DNA of 64,000 nucleotides from Microbacterium sp. EST19A (GCF_019969685.1 NZ_JAHXYZ010000001.1:868001-932000), one strand, 5' to 3'; positions 1 through 8,786 are shown, counted from the stretch's first letter. The notes: a model not told the origin generated them from the sequence alone. Program-made: numbers and translations.

Positions 1-351
1 CGACGCTCGGCCGAGCACGAGCTGCGCACGGCCGTTCGAGACGGCATCCAGCGTGGAGAACTCGTGGTAGAGCCGGACCGGGTCGTTGGTGCTGAGCACG
101 GTGACGCTGGTGCCCAGCGCGATGCGCTCCGTGGCGGTGGCCATGGCGGCGAGCAGCACGGGCGTCGCGGAGTCGTTGTGCCCGGGGCGGTAGTGCTCGC
201 CGACGCTGAACACATCGATCCCGGCGTCCTCGGCGCGGCGGGCCTCGTCCACGAGCAGGCGCAGCGTCTCTGCGCCGCTCAGGTCCTGTCCGCCCGACGA
301 CGCGGTGTCGCCGAACGAGTTGAGGCCGATCTCGAATACCTGCGGGTCCAC
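1..351 (-). CDS. LLM-class flavin-dependent oxidoreductase, N-terminal part (truncated by window edge)
   Basis: The 117 visible residues are the start of a luciferase-like (LLM) FMN/F420 monooxygenase. After the start they read VFEIGLNSFGD, followed by the segments DAGIDVFSVGEHYRPG, ERIALGTSVTVLS and YHEFSTLDAVSNGRAQLVLGR, which are typical of the first half of the TIM barrel of this family. The remainder lies beyond base 1. I chose the GTG at 351 because a purine-rich stretch (GAGAG) lies upstream and family members begin close to this point. An in-frame GTG at 393, nearly at the predicted transcription start, would add 14 residues. The gene is divergent from the MarR gene at 448 and shares its control region, so MarR control is likely. 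The substrate cannot be told from this fragment. Confidence 0.85.
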   Translation of the reverse strand, partial: MDPQVFEIGLNSFGDTASSGGQDLSGAETLRLLVDEARRAEDAGIDVFSVGEHYRPGHNDSATPVLLAAMATATERIALGTSVTVLSTNDPVRLYHEFSTLDAVSNGRAQLVLGRAS

Positions 352-393
352 GGTGTCGCCCTGCTCTCTCAGATTTGTTGATACGTCAATCAC

Positions 394-432
394 TTGCGGT
401 TCCGTTCTACTCCGATATGATGGACATGTCAA
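394..432. promoter_or_regulatory. Overlapping divergent promoters with a palindromic operator
   Basis: On the minus strand TTGACA (427-432) and TAGAAC (404-409) are 17 bp apart and point into the LLM gene. On the plus strand TTGCGG (394-399) and TATGAT (416-421) are 16 bp apart and point into the MarR gene. The perfect palindrome GACATGTC (423-430) overlaps the minus-strand -35 box and the expected plus-strand start site, where an autorepressing MarR protein could block both promoters. Confidence 0.7.
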
Positions 433-447
433 CTAAAGGAGGATCCG

Positions 448-897
448 ATGGCTGAACGCCGCATGCCCACCGCGCCGCAGCTGCGCATCTGGCGCGACTT
501 CATCGAGACCGTCGCCGACATCCAGGGCGAGCTCGGGCGACGGCTGCAGGACGAGTCCGGGCTCTCCGCCGCGGACTACTCGGTGCTGCTCGCCCTCAGC
601 GACGAGAGCGGCCACGAACTGCGATCGAGCGAACTCGCTCTGGCGATCGGCTGGGAGCGCAGCCGGCTGTCACACCACCTCGGTCGCATGGAACGCCGCG
701 GCCTGATCCGTCGCGACGACTGCGCGACCGACAACCGCGGTGCGGTCATCGTCCTCACCGAGGAGGGGTCGACCGCCTTCCGCCGCTCGAACGTGCCGCA
801 CCTGCGCGCGATCCACGAGCTGTTCGTGCAGCGTCTCGACGACGAGCAGCTGCAGATGGTCGACGAGATCACCCGGGCGCTGAAGACCGGCGCCTAG
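448..897 (+). CDS. MarR family transcriptional regulator
   Basis: This 149-residue protein has the MarR winged-helix layout. An N-terminal dimerisation helix (about 10-40) is followed by the recognition part LRSSELALAIGWERSRLSHHL (about 59-79), the segment GRMERRGLIRRDDCATDNRGA and the wing VIVLTEEG. The start is set by a strong AAAGGAGG ribosome site 6 bases upstream. The protein probably represses itself and the divergent LLM oxidoreductase through the palindrome at 423-430. MarR proteins of this group often respond to small aromatic or electrophilic compounds, but the ligand here is unknown. Confidence 0.9.
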   Translation: MAERRMPTAPQLRIWRDFIETVADIQGELGRRLQDESGLSAADYSVLLALSDESGHELRSSELALAIGWERSRLSHHLGRMERRGLIRRDDCATDNRGAVIVLTEEGSTAFRRSNVPHLRAIHELFVQRLDDEQLQMVDEITRALKTGA

Positions 898-904
898 ACC
901 CCGT

Positions 905-1315
905 TCACTCCAGTCCGTGCTCCGCGAGCCACTCCTTGCCGACACGTACGGGCGCACGCGTCAGCCAGGAGTCTGTGACGAGCTCGGCAAGCCGCTCCCG
1001 GTCGATCACGTCGAGTCGCACGAGCAGCCCCGGATACCCGTCATAGTGCGGGATGGTGAAGAGCACGTCGGGCTCGGCGGCGAGCAGAGCCTCCTTCTCC
1101 TCGAGGCCGGCCGTGCGCACGCCGATCACCACGCCGTCCGGCCACGAGCGCCCGAGCTCGTCGAGCTGACGCAGGTCGGTCGCCCTCGGACCGCGGAGTC
1201 CGGTGAACATCCCGCTCTTGACCCGCCAGGCGACCGTACCGGTGTGCCCGTCGGTCACCTCGAGCACGCCGGGAAGCGCGAGCGCGATCTCGCGCAGATC
1301 GTCGACGGTGGCCAT
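905..1315 (-). CDS. MmcQ/YjbR family protein
   Basis: This 136-residue protein matches the MmcQ/YjbR (formerly DUF419) family, small CyaY-like folds annotated as DNA-binding but with no firm role. Typical family segments are visible: the N-terminal DLREIALALPGVLEV, the central WPDGVVIGVRTAGLEEKEALLA and the end LTRAPVRVGKEWLAEHG. The start ATG follows GACGAT and six bases, consistent with a leaderless message. It converges on the MarR gene with a 7-base gap. No functional link to its neighbours is apparent. Confidence 0.85.
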   Translation of the reverse strand: MATVDDLREIALALPGVLEVTDGHTGTVAWRVKSGMFTGLRGPRATDLRQLDELGRSWPDGVVIGVRTAGLEEKEALLAAEPDVLFTIPHYDGYPGLLVRLDVIDRERLAELVTDSWLTRAPVRVGKEWLAEHGLE

Positions 1316-1377
1316 GAGGCCATCGTCGCCCTTCCCGCGCTTGGGCGCCAGAGCCCGACGGCTTCATCTTCGTCCGA

Positions 1378-1453
1378 TTCCGGTCGCGATTGACGTCGCT
1401 GGAGGATCCTCCGGTCGCAGTTGATGCCGCCCGGCGACGAGCGAGGCGGCAGA
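1378..1453. repeat. Intergenic repeat element with inverted arms
   Basis: The 22 bases at 1410-1431, starting TCCGGTCGCAGTTGATGC, recur exactly at 37128-37149. A diverged copy of the same unit lies directly upstream at 1378-1399. The 1410 copy also has inverted arms: CTCCGGTCGCA (1409-1419) pairs with TGCGACCGGAG further on, and GCCGCC with GGCGGC inside it. The transcript could fold into a long hairpin downstream of the isomerase gene, so it may act as a transcript end as well as a REP-like element. Confidence 0.55.
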
Positions 1454-1489
1454 AAGTGCGACCGGAGCAGCCCCGATCGCATCTTCGGG

Positions 1490-3124
1490 TCAGATGCTCA
1501 CGTCTCCCACCAGGTTGACCTTGATGCCCATGCCCGCGAACATCGCCGCCTTGGCGATCAGCGCCTTGTCGGCCGTCTCGGCGTCGGGCGCGTAGACGAG
1601 CTGCGCGTGGTTGGCCTTGTGGCGGGCCATGAACTGGTCGCGCGAGATGCCGTGCAGCACGACGTGCGCGATCGGCCACTCCGGGTTCGTGGCGTCCTTG
1701 CGGCGCTGGGTCTCCTCTTCCGGCAGCTCGACGACCGACGCGCGGAAGATGTCGGCCTGCAGGATGCCGTCGGCGATGAATACCCGCGACAGCACGATCT
1801 CGCCGGGCTTCGAGACGCCGTTGATCGTCGCGCCTCCCGCCGGGAAGAACACGTGCCCCTGACGCCAGCCCTCCGCGTTCTGCCATCCACCGAGGTGCGA
1901 GGCCGGGACCGAGCCCGAGATCTCGTACACCCAGACGAACTGCCCGTCGAAGTCCTCGCCCCAGCGCACGTCGTGGAGGGTGTTGTCGGGCACCAGCCCC
2001 ATCGCGCGCCAGACCCGGTCGGTCACGAGCGCGTCGACCGCGACGCCTTCGTCGGCCTCGTTGAAGTGCGGGAACGCGCGACCCTCGTGCAGCACGCGCG
2101 AACCGTCGCGCGACGTGACCGGCGGACGCTCGGTGGAGTTCAGGATGCCTTCCGCCAGGTCGGATGCCGGCACGAGATCCTTCAGACCCTGCTGGTACTG
2201 GATGCCGACCGCGTCGAGGCCGAAGTCATCCGCGATGCGCAGGGCGGCGATGTACATCTTCATCTGCCACTGCACCTGCTCGCGGGTGAGTTCGGTGGCA
2301 GCATCCTCGCCGTACTGGAAGGTCATGCCGGCATCGATCAGCCAGTCGTAGGCGGCGTTGGCCTCGTCCTCCGAGACCTTGAGCATCTCGGCGTACAGGG
2401 CCGACTGCGACAGGCGCTCCTTGTAGATGCCGGTCTTGTTCAGCAGCTCGTCGTCGAAGATGGCGTTGTACATGCCCATGCATCCCTCGTCGAAGACGCC
2501 GATGATGGCCTTCTCGGCGAGCAGCTCGGCGGCGAGCGCCTCGCCCAGCTGCTTCTCCGGGCTGTCCGGAAGCTCGGGCAGGGCGCGCACGTGCGAGGCG
2601 TCGTGAGTGATGGAGCCCGTCTCGGTCCACTCCTTGATGCCGGCCTTGAACCAGTCGTCGCTGAAGTCGACCGACCAGATCGAGGCGTAGGGCTTGTCCA
2701 TCTTGGTGAGGCCTGCGTTCAGGCCGAGCAGGCCGACGAGCCCCGGCCAGTCCCCGGCGAAGTTCGCGACGGTGAGGATCGGCCCCTCGTGGGAGCGGAG
2801 GCCGGCGAGCACGTGGTGCGAGTACTGCCACACGGCCTCGGCGACGATGAGCGGAGCATCCGTCGGGATGTTCTTGAAGACCTCGAGGCCCATGCGCTGG
2901 CTCGAGATGAAGCCGTGACCGGTCGCGGGGTCGACCTCGTTGGCCCGGATGACGGTCCAGCCGAGGTCGTTGAACACCCCGGTGACGCCGGCCTCGAGCT
3001 CGACCTGCACGGGCCAGCCGCCGGTGTTGGCGGATTCGCGCAGATCGCCGGAAGCGATGAGGTACGCCGTCTTCGGCGCCGAGTCCGGACGGGATGCCGG
3101 GGTCGGCAGGGTGTAGGTGGTCAT
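1490..3124 (-). CDS. L-fucose/D-arabinose isomerase family protein (predicted D-arabinose isomerase)
   Basis: This 544-residue cytoplasmic protein resembles L-fucose isomerase family enzymes, which interconvert aldoses and ketoses using a divalent metal and often accept both L-fucose and D-arabinose (same configuration at C2-C4). Conserved-looking parts are the N-terminal domain (ASGDLRESANTGGWPVQ), the central FDEGCMGMYNAIFDDELL, which holds acidic residues of the kind that bind the metal, and a C-terminal domain with VLHGISRDQFMARHKANH. The ATG at 3124 overlaps the stop of the GH116 gene (ATGA), so translation is coupled. As the last gene of the kinase-GH116-isomerase operon it is predicted to turn D-arabinose into D-ribulose for the kinase at 5688. 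The exact substrate is inferred from context; I could not verify active-site residues by alignment. Confidence 0.75.
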   Translation of the reverse strand: MTTYTLPTPASRPDSAPKTAYLIASGDLRESANTGGWPVQVELEAGVTGVFNDLGWTVIRANEVDPATGHGFISSQRMGLEVFKNIPTDAPLIVAEAVWQYSHHVLAGLRSHEGPILTVANFAGDWPGLVGLLGLNAGLTKMDKPYASIWSVDFSDDWFKAGIKEWTETGSITHDASHVRALPELPDSPEKQLGEALAAELLAEKAIIGVFDEGCMGMYNAIFDDELLNKTGIYKERLSQSALYAEMLKVSEDEANAAYDWLIDAGMTFQYGEDAATELTREQVQWQMKMYIAALRIADDFGLDAVGIQYQQGLKDLVPASDLAEGILNSTERPPVTSRDGSRVLHEGRAFPHFNEADEGVAVDALVTDRVWRAMGLVPDNTLHDVRWGEDFDGQFVWVYEISGSVPASHLGGWQNAEGWRQGHVFFPAGGATINGVSKPGEIVLSRVFIADGILQADIFRASVVELPEEETQRRKDATNPEWPIAHVVLHGISRDQFMARHKANHAQLVYAPDAETADKALIAKAAMFAGMGIKVNLVGDVSI

Positions 3125-5691
3125 GATGCCTCCGGTGTTGGGGTCGTGGTGAGCGGGGCGCGATGGGTCTCGTCCGCTCGGAGTCGGATGCCGCGGCCGA
3201 TGCTCCGGCCGTGCAGCTGCAGGTCGGCGACGTCGAGCTCGCCGCCGTCGAGGTGGAGGGTGAGGGCGTCGTCGTCGATCTCGACGCGCCCCCAGCCCGT
3301 GCCCGTGGTGAACAGGAACCGCCCGCTCGCACCGATGGGCGCGAACGACAGCACTCCCGTCGGCGCGTCCCACTGCGCGCCGGTGGCACCCAGCAGCAGC
3401 GCCCACGACGCGAGCGAACGGGCGTAGTGGTTGCCGCATTCGATCTCGTTCCAGGGGCTGCGGTGACCGCCGTCGTAACGGGCCCGCAGCGTGCGCTCGA
3501 CGAGCAGGGCGTCGTCGTAGCGGCCGGCGAAGAGCAGGGATGCCGCGACCTGATGCTCGATCCCCGTCCACACCTCATCGGAGTACACGAAGGGGATGGC
3601 GGGTCGTCCGCCGCGGGGCCAGGAGGCGAGCAGCAGCCCACCCTCATCGTTCAGCGCGTAGACGCGCTGCGTGCTCTCGTGCGCGGACAGGTCGTCGCGG
3701 TGGTTGTGCGCGACGATCGCGGCCAGGGCGGAGTCGACGCGCTCGGCGGGCAGGATGTGCCCGAGCCCGTTGACGTAGGCGTGGAACTGACCGAGCAACT
3801 GATCGCTGAGGACACCCTCGCCGTACTGATAGCGGTGCGCGTCGGGGTCGTCGATCACCTGGCGGTAGTACTCGCCGTTCCAGAGGGTCGCGTCCATCGC
3901 GGCGGCGACATGGTCGGCACGGGTCGACCAGGATCGCGCCCGCTCGGTCTCGCCGAGGTGCCCTGCCATCCGGGCTCCCGCGCGGAGCGCCGCCAGGTAC
4001 ACGCCGTTCGCGAGCGGCTCCGCACCGTGGAACTCGATGTCGTAGGTGTTGTGCATCTCGCCGTCGAGCAGTCCGTCGCCGTCTCGATCCCATTCCCGGA
4101 TCGCGTAATCGAGAGTGCGGGATGCCGCGGGCCACAGCTCGCGCAGGAACCCGTCGTCGCCGCTGAAGCGCCACTCCCGGTGCAGGCGCAGCAGCGTGCC
4201 TAGCTGCCCGTCGACGGCCGGGGCCATGAACCACGACGGTCCTCCGAAGATGCGGTTGCCGCGGAACTTCTGGGCTCCCTCGTCATCGGTCTCGAGCAGG
4301 TACTCGACGCGTCGGGCGCTGCGCTCCAGCGAGGGGAAGAGCCAGGCGAGGGTCTGCGCGTACGACCAGACATGCGTGCAGGTGCCCTCGCAGGAGCCGC
4401 CGTGGTCGAAGGATCCCTCCCAGGCCGCGAACACCGGCCCCTCCCCCAGCTCGGGGTTCGGAGACTCCAGCACGAAGCCGGTTGTCGAGCGCGCTGCGGC
4501 GACGTTCGCGCCGATCGCGTCGACGAGCACCGGGTCGAGGCTGCTGCCGTAGAGGGCCTCGACGAAGGCATCCGTCGCCCCCTCGAGCGCGGGCAGTTCG
4601 CGGTGCAGGTGGCTCGCGGCCGCCCAGGCGTCGGCCCAGATGGTCGCGTAGTGGTTGCGGACCGTGGGCGACAGCGGGCCGTCCTCCGGCGGATCCGCGA
4701 ACACGATGTGGCCGTGCCAGCCGCGGCGCCGGTTCGGGAAGCTCCACGAGAGCACGAACTCGAAGTCGCGGGACTCCCCCGGAGCGAGCGTGTGCACGAT
4801 GCCGAGGGAGCCGGTGCGCAGGCGCGGCAGCTTCGCCAGCATCTGCTCCTCGGTGAGCGGAGCAGCATCCGGGTCGACGTCGAGCTCGGCGAACAGACCG
4901 CGCGGGCGGTCCTCGAGCGTCAGCCGCGGCTCGGCGGCGAGGAGTCCGTCGTCGGTCAGGTCGTTCCAGAACAGGCGCGCCCCGTCGGGCCAGTAGCTCG
5001 TGACCCACTGCGGTTTCACCGTGGTCTCGGCATCCGTCGTCGTGAGGCTCAGCGTGCCGTAGCCCGGATCGGCCTCGGGGAGATCGATGCCGAAGTCGAG
5101 GCCGCGGATGTCCCCGTCCTCGCGCCATCGCACGCTCTGCGTCGCGCGCATGCCCCAGGGAGCGTCGGGTCCCGGCGTGCCGCGGCCGGCGGTGTGCGAG
5201 ACGCTGCCCACCACGGTGACCGCGACTGGCACCGCGCCGGGGTTGGTCACCCGGTAGCGCAGCACCGCCGCCGGGATCCCGGACGCATCGGCGTCGAGCG
5301 GCACCAGCGGGGTGAACGCGTGCAGGGAGACATCGACCGGGAGCACCGCGTCGGTGAAGTCGACGTCGACCACGGGATACTCGCCGTGCAGAGTCGCGCC
5401 GTCGAGGCGCGGGAGCCCGGCCAGCTGGTCGAAGGCATAGCCGGCGTCGGCGTCGTGCCGCCCGGTGACCTTCGCCTCGAGCACCCGGGTCACGGGATCG
5501 CCGCCCTCGGGCCTCGCGTGGATCGCGAAGAACGAGTGCGGATTGCGCCGCCCCTTGTCCGGCAGGTTCTCGAACTCCCAGTCGCGCAGCTCGCCGCGAG
5601 CGCCGACCGAGACGTTGCCGGTGCCGATGCCGCCGAGCGGGAAGGCCGTCGCCTCGGAGGTGTGCGGGATGCCGCGCGCGCGCCGGCTCAT
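3121..5691 (-). CDS. GH116 glycoside hydrolase (predicted exo-beta-D-arabinofuranosidase)
   Basis: This 856-residue protein has the GH116 architecture: an N-terminal beta-sandwich starting near FPLGGIGTGNVSVGARGELRDWE, then an (alpha/alpha)6 catalytic barrel. The motif EGTCTHVWSYAQTLAWLFP marks the region of the catalytic nucleophile in the family, and EMHNTYDIEFHG contains the Asp expected as acid/base. There is no signal peptide, so the enzyme should act in the cytoplasm on imported oligosaccharides. Known GH116 activities include beta-glucosidase, glucosylceramidase and exo-beta-D-arabinofuranosidase. The last is favoured here because GH172, two GH183 proteins and an isomerase and kinase suited to D-arabinose share the locus. 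ATGA overlaps link it to the kinase upstream and the isomerase downstream. Confidence 0.85.
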   Translation of the reverse strand: MSRRARGIPHTSEATAFPLGGIGTGNVSVGARGELRDWEFENLPDKGRRNPHSFFAIHARPEGGDPVTRVLEAKVTGRHDADAGYAFDQLAGLPRLDGATLHGEYPVVDVDFTDAVLPVDVSLHAFTPLVPLDADASGIPAAVLRYRVTNPGAVPVAVTVVGSVSHTAGRGTPGPDAPWGMRATQSVRWREDGDIRGLDFGIDLPEADPGYGTLSLTTTDAETTVKPQWVTSYWPDGARLFWNDLTDDGLLAAEPRLTLEDRPRGLFAELDVDPDAAPLTEEQMLAKLPRLRTGSLGIVHTLAPGESRDFEFVLSWSFPNRRRGWHGHIVFADPPEDGPLSPTVRNHYATIWADAWAAASHLHRELPALEGATDAFVEALYGSSLDPVLVDAIGANVAAARSTTGFVLESPNPELGEGPVFAAWEGSFDHGGSCEGTCTHVWSYAQTLAWLFPSLERSARRVEYLLETDDEGAQKFRGNRIFGGPSWFMAPAVDGQLGTLLRLHREWRFSGDDGFLRELWPAASRTLDYAIREWDRDGDGLLDGEMHNTYDIEFHGAEPLANGVYLAALRAGARMAGHLGETERARSWSTRADHVAAAMDATLWNGEYYRQVIDDPDAHRYQYGEGVLSDQLLGQFHAYVNGLGHILPAERVDSALAAIVAHNHRDDLSAHESTQRVYALNDEGGLLLASWPRGGRPAIPFVYSDEVWTGIEHQVAASLLFAGRYDDALLVERTLRARYDGGHRSPWNEIECGNHYARSLASWALLLGATGAQWDAPTGVLSFAPIGASGRFLFTTGTGWGRVEIDDDALTLHLDGGELDVADLQLHGRSIGRGIRLRADETHRAPLTTTPTPEAS

Positions 5692-7181
5692 GCGGATACT
5701 CCCCGCTGGGTCGCGGCGAGCTCGTGCACGACGTCCTTCGAGCCCTCGTACAGCCGGACGTATCGGTCGAACAGCGTGTCGTAGAGGGGCTGGAGGGATG
5801 CGTCCGGGGTGATCGTCTCGGCGATGGGGTTCCAGTCGGTGATGACGGGGGCCGCACCGGTGCCGGCGGTCGCCGTCGCGGCCAGGAAGGCCGCACCGTA
5901 GCTCGCGCCGATCGTGGTCGCCGGAACCTCCTGGACGAGTCCCGTGATGTCGGAGACCACCTGCAACCAGAGGCGCCCCTGCGTGCCGCCGCCGACCGCG
6001 ACGATCCGGCGGATGTCGGCTCCCGCCGCGCGCATGGTCTCGACGTTGTGCCGCACGCCGAGCGCCGTCGCCTCGAGGGCGGCGCGGTAGAGATCGCCGC
6101 GCGTGTGCTCGAGGGTGAGCCCGGCGATGACACCGCGGGCATCCGGATCCTGGATCGGCGTGCGCTCGCCCGCGAAGTAGGGCAGCACGAGCAGACCGCG
6201 GGCGCCGGGCCCCGACGTCTCGGCATCCGCCAGCAGCTCCGGATAGTCGGTGCCGGTCAGGTCCTTCAGCCAGGCGGTGAGCGCGCCCGACGTGGAGAGC
6301 CCTCCGGCGAGATTGCGGGTGCCCGCGAACGCGCCGGCCGTCGTCCACATCGAGGGCGTGCGCAGCGTCTCCTCGCCGGTCGCCACGAGGAACATCGTCG
6401 TTCCGTACATCAGCATCAGGTCGCCGACCTCGTGCGCGCCGACGCTCACCGCCTCGGTCCAGGCGTCGATCGTGCCGGTGATGACGGGGGTCCCCGCGGG
6501 GATGCCGGTGGCGGATGCCGCTTCCGCTGTCACCACTCCGGCCACGTCGCCCGCCCACGCGAGCGCGGGCTGCTCGATGCCGTCGGCGTACCGCTCCCAC
6601 CACGGTTCGTACCAGCACTCGCTCTCGATGTCGTAGAGCGGCGAGACCTGACTCGCCGACTGGTGGTCGAACACGTACACCCCGGTGAGCTTGCGTACGA
6701 GCCAGGATGCCGGCATGAAGAGCCGACGGGCCCGGGCGCGGGCCGTGGGGTCTTCGTCGGCGATCCAGACGATCTTCGGACCGCCGGCCTGAGAGGTGAG
6801 CGTCGATCCGCCGACGCGGGCGATCTCGTCGACGCCGAGTTCTGCCGTCAGCCGCTCGATCTGCGCGGTCGAACGCGTGTCGACGCCGTAGAGGATCGCG
6901 GGACGCACCGGTTCGTCCGCCTCGTCGGCGAGGAGGATGCACGGCCCCATGCCGCTGACGCCGATCCCGGCGACCTCGGCATCCGGCGCGGCGGCGAGCA
7001 GCTCTCGGGCGATCGCCACGAACTCGTCCCACCAGACGCCTGCGTCCATCTCGACCCAGCCCGTGCGCGGGCGGCTGACGTCGTGCGCCCTGGTCGCGGT
7101 CGCGAGGATCACGCCGCCGCCACCGACCAGCACGCCTTTGCTGCTGGACGTGCCGATGTCCACCCCGAGGGTGCAGCGCAT
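5688..7181 (-). CDS. FGGY-family carbohydrate kinase (predicted D-ribulokinase)
   Basis: This 497-residue protein is an FGGY sugar kinase of xylulokinase-like organisation. The N-terminal phosphate-binding segment reads LGVDIGTSSSKGVLV (residues 5-19). The second actin-like domain carries FAGERTPIQDPDARGVIAGL and the ATP-binding AVGGGTQGRLWLQVVSD. Start choice is supported by a strong AAGGAGG site. It is first in the operon kinase-GH116-isomerase. Since the isomerase is of the L-fucose/D-arabinose type, the expected substrate is D-ribulose, giving D-ribulose 5-phosphate for the pentose phosphate pathway; L-fuculose or D-xylulose are alternatives. The promoter contains the palindrome shared across the locus (7238-7249). 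Confidence 0.85.
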   Translation of the reverse strand: MRCTLGVDIGTSSSKGVLVGGGGVILATATRAHDVSRPRTGWVEMDAGVWWDEFVAIARELLAAAPDAEVAGIGVSGMGPCILLADEADEPVRPAILYGVDTRSTAQIERLTAELGVDEIARVGGSTLTSQAGGPKIVWIADEDPTARARARRLFMPASWLVRKLTGVYVFDHQSASQVSPLYDIESECWYEPWWERYADGIEQPALAWAGDVAGVVTAEAASATGIPAGTPVITGTIDAWTEAVSVGAHEVGDLMLMYGTTMFLVATGEETLRTPSMWTTAGAFAGTRNLAGGLSTSGALTAWLKDLTGTDYPELLADAETSGPGARGLLVLPYFAGERTPIQDPDARGVIAGLTLEHTRGDLYRAALEATALGVRHNVETMRAAGADIRRIVAVGGGTQGRLWLQVVSDITGLVQEVPATTIGASYGAAFLAATATAGTGAAPVITDWNPIAETITPDASLQPLYDTLFDRYVRLYEGSKDVVHELAATQRGVSA

Positions 7182-7228
7182 GGCGTCCTCCTTGAAACCT
7201 GAACTGCGGAATCTGAAACCTGATCGTC

Positions 7229-7258
7229 ACTGTACGCGAAATCGATTTCAAGTAGCAA
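7229..7258 (-). promoter_or_regulatory. Promoter of the kinase operon with embedded LacI-type operator
   Basis: TTGCTA (7253-7258) and TACAGT (7229-7234) are 18 bp apart, and the perfect palindrome GAAATCGATTTC (7238-7249) fills the space between them. A bound LacI-family repressor would directly block RNA polymerase. The same palindrome occurs at 15926-15937 and 17144-17155, with a near copy at 8867-8878. Confidence 0.8.
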
Positions 7259-7385
7259 GCGGGAGTGACTGTCGCTGCACAGTTTGGGCGAGAGAAGAGT
7301 TGTCCTCGGTTCGCGTGATTCCGGGCCTGCTCGACCGGAATACCGTGACAATCTGGCCTTTCGTTCGCAGAATGGAGCCATGGAG

Positions 7386-7790
7386 ATGACCGAGCCGCAG
7401 GTGTGGACTCTGATCGGCGTGTTCGCTGCCGTGATGATCGGCGCGATCTCGCTGCTGCTGCGGCAGAACGACAAGACCCTGACAGCACTCTCCGGTCAGA
7501 ACCAGAACACGCTCACTATGCTCTCCCGGCAGAACGAGAACATGCTCACCTCGCTCTCCCGCCAGAACGAGAACGCCATCACCGCGCTCCGCAATGAGAT
7601 GAACGCCCGCTTCGACGGCTTCCAGATGCACTTCGAGGCCAAGTTCGAGACCCTCGAGAACAAGTTCGACACGAAGTTCGAGACCCTCGAGAACAAGATC
7701 GACACCCGACTGGGTTCGATCGACCGCCGACTCGAAGATCTCGACAAAGAGGTGGCGAATCTCGCGACGCGCTTCTGGAAGTCCTCCTGA
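7386..7790 (+). CDS. Small membrane-anchored coiled-coil protein
   Basis: This 134-residue protein of unknown function has one N-terminal membrane helix (about 5-25, VWTLIGVFAAVMIGAISLLL). A long, highly charged coiled coil built from near repeats follows. The first half has three variants of the unit LSRQNENMLTS, the second half two nearly identical 11-residue units (KFETLENKFDT), and the end reads DRRLEDLDKEVANLATRF. A GGAG site 8 bases upstream supports the ATG at 7386; an ATG at 7380 is an alternative. It lies between the kinase operon and the LacI gene but on the other strand, and carries none of the shared operator, so a link to sugar use is doubtful. Its end converges on lacI. Confidence 0.75.
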   Translation: MTEPQVWTLIGVFAAVMIGAISLLLRQNDKTLTALSGQNQNTLTMLSRQNENMLTSLSRQNENAITALRNEMNARFDGFQMHFEAKFETLENKFDTKFETLENKIDTRLGSIDRRLEDLDKEVANLATRFWKSS

Positions 7791-7802
7791 CGGAGGGCGG
7801 CT

Positions 7803-8786
7803 TCAGCTGCGCTTGCTGGCCGGCTGCACCTCGTTGCGCAGCACCACCGTGCGCGCCGGCTGCTTGTCGCCCTTGATGCGCTCGAGCAGCATCCGCGCCG
7901 CCGTCACTCCCATGTGCCGGGCGGGCAGCCTCACGACGGTCACCGCACTGGGCGACAGGGTGGTGAACGGCAGAGAGCCGATGACGGCCACGCCGACTTC
8001 GGGCGGAGTGAGCCCGTGCTCGGTGAGCACCTGGATCGCGCCGACGCCGATGAGGTTGTTTCCGGCGACCACCGCGTCAGGCGGCTCGGGCAGGGCGAGG
8101 AGCTCCTCCATCGCCGCGCGGCCGCCGTCGACGCGGAAGGTCTCGAACCGCTGCAGACCGTCGAGGTCGAGATCCGGATGAGCGGCGGTGAGCACGGTTC
8201 GCCAGCCCGCAGCACGCTCTGCCGCGGTGTCGATGTGCTCGGGGCCGCCGATGTAGGCGATGCGCCGGTAACCCGCGTCGATGAGGTCTTTCGTGGCCGA
8301 CGTCCCGGCTGCACGGTTGGCCATGACGACCCCGTCGATGTCGTAGGTCGTGCTGCGGTCGACGGCGACGACGGGGCGCCCGGTGGCGAGGATGGTGTCG
8401 AGATTGGTGCTCTCGTCGGCCGTCGCGATGATGATCCCCGACATGTGCTCGGCGATCGCGATCCGGAGATACGTGGCCTCTTTGTCGACCTGCGCATCGG
8501 AGTTGCAGAGCACGACCGAGTAGCCCGCCTCCGAGGCGACGTCCTCGACACCGCGGGCCATCTCGGTGAAATACGGGTTCTCGATGTCGGGGATGACGAG
8601 GGCGATGACCTCGGAGCTCTGCCGCCGGAGCGTCCGCGCGGTGCGGTTCGGTGTGAAGCTCAGCTTCTCGGCGGCATCGCGGACGGCGGCGACCTTCTCG
8701 TCCGACACGCTCGTGCCGTTGAAGACGCGTGAAACCGTCGCAGGAGAGACTCCCGCGAGCTCTGCGACGTCGTAGATCGTGGACAT
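7803..8786 (-). CDS. LacI family transcriptional regulator of the arabinan locus
   Basis: This 327-residue protein has the full LacI layout. The helix-turn-helix and hinge region TIYDVAELAGVSPATVSRVF (residues 3-22) is followed by a periplasmic-binding-protein-like ligand domain beginning IALVIPDIENPYFTEMARGVE. It sits in the middle of the hydrolase, transport and kinase genes and is the only LacI regulator in the window. I infer that it binds the palindromes at 7238, 8867, 15926 and 17144, and that D-arabinose, D-ribulose or an arabino-oligosaccharide releases it. The palindrome at 8866-8879 lies about 80 bp upstream of its own start and could also allow autoregulation. Confidence 0.92.
   Translation of the reverse strand: MSTIYDVAELAGVSPATVSRVFNGTSVSDEKVAAVRDAAEKLSFTPNRTARTLRRQSSEVIALVIPDIENPYFTEMARGVEDVASEAGYSVVLCNSDAQVDKEATYLRIAIAEHMSGIIIATADESTNLDTILATGRPVVAVDRSTTYDIDGVVMANRAAGTSATKDLIDAGYRRIAYIGGPEHIDTAAERAAGWRTVLTAAHPDLDLDGLQRFETFRVDGGRAAMEELLALPEPPDAVVAGNNLIGVGAIQVLTEHGLTPPEVGVAVIGSLPFTTLSPSAVTVVRLPARHMGVTAARMLLERIKGDKQPARTVVLRNEVQPASKRS

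Noticed and set aside
3121-5691. Reading the GH116 protein as a glucosylceramidase
   Set aside because: No sphingolipid context is present; the GH172, two GH183, isomerase and kinase neighbours favour a D-arabinan enzyme, although family membership alone cannot decide.
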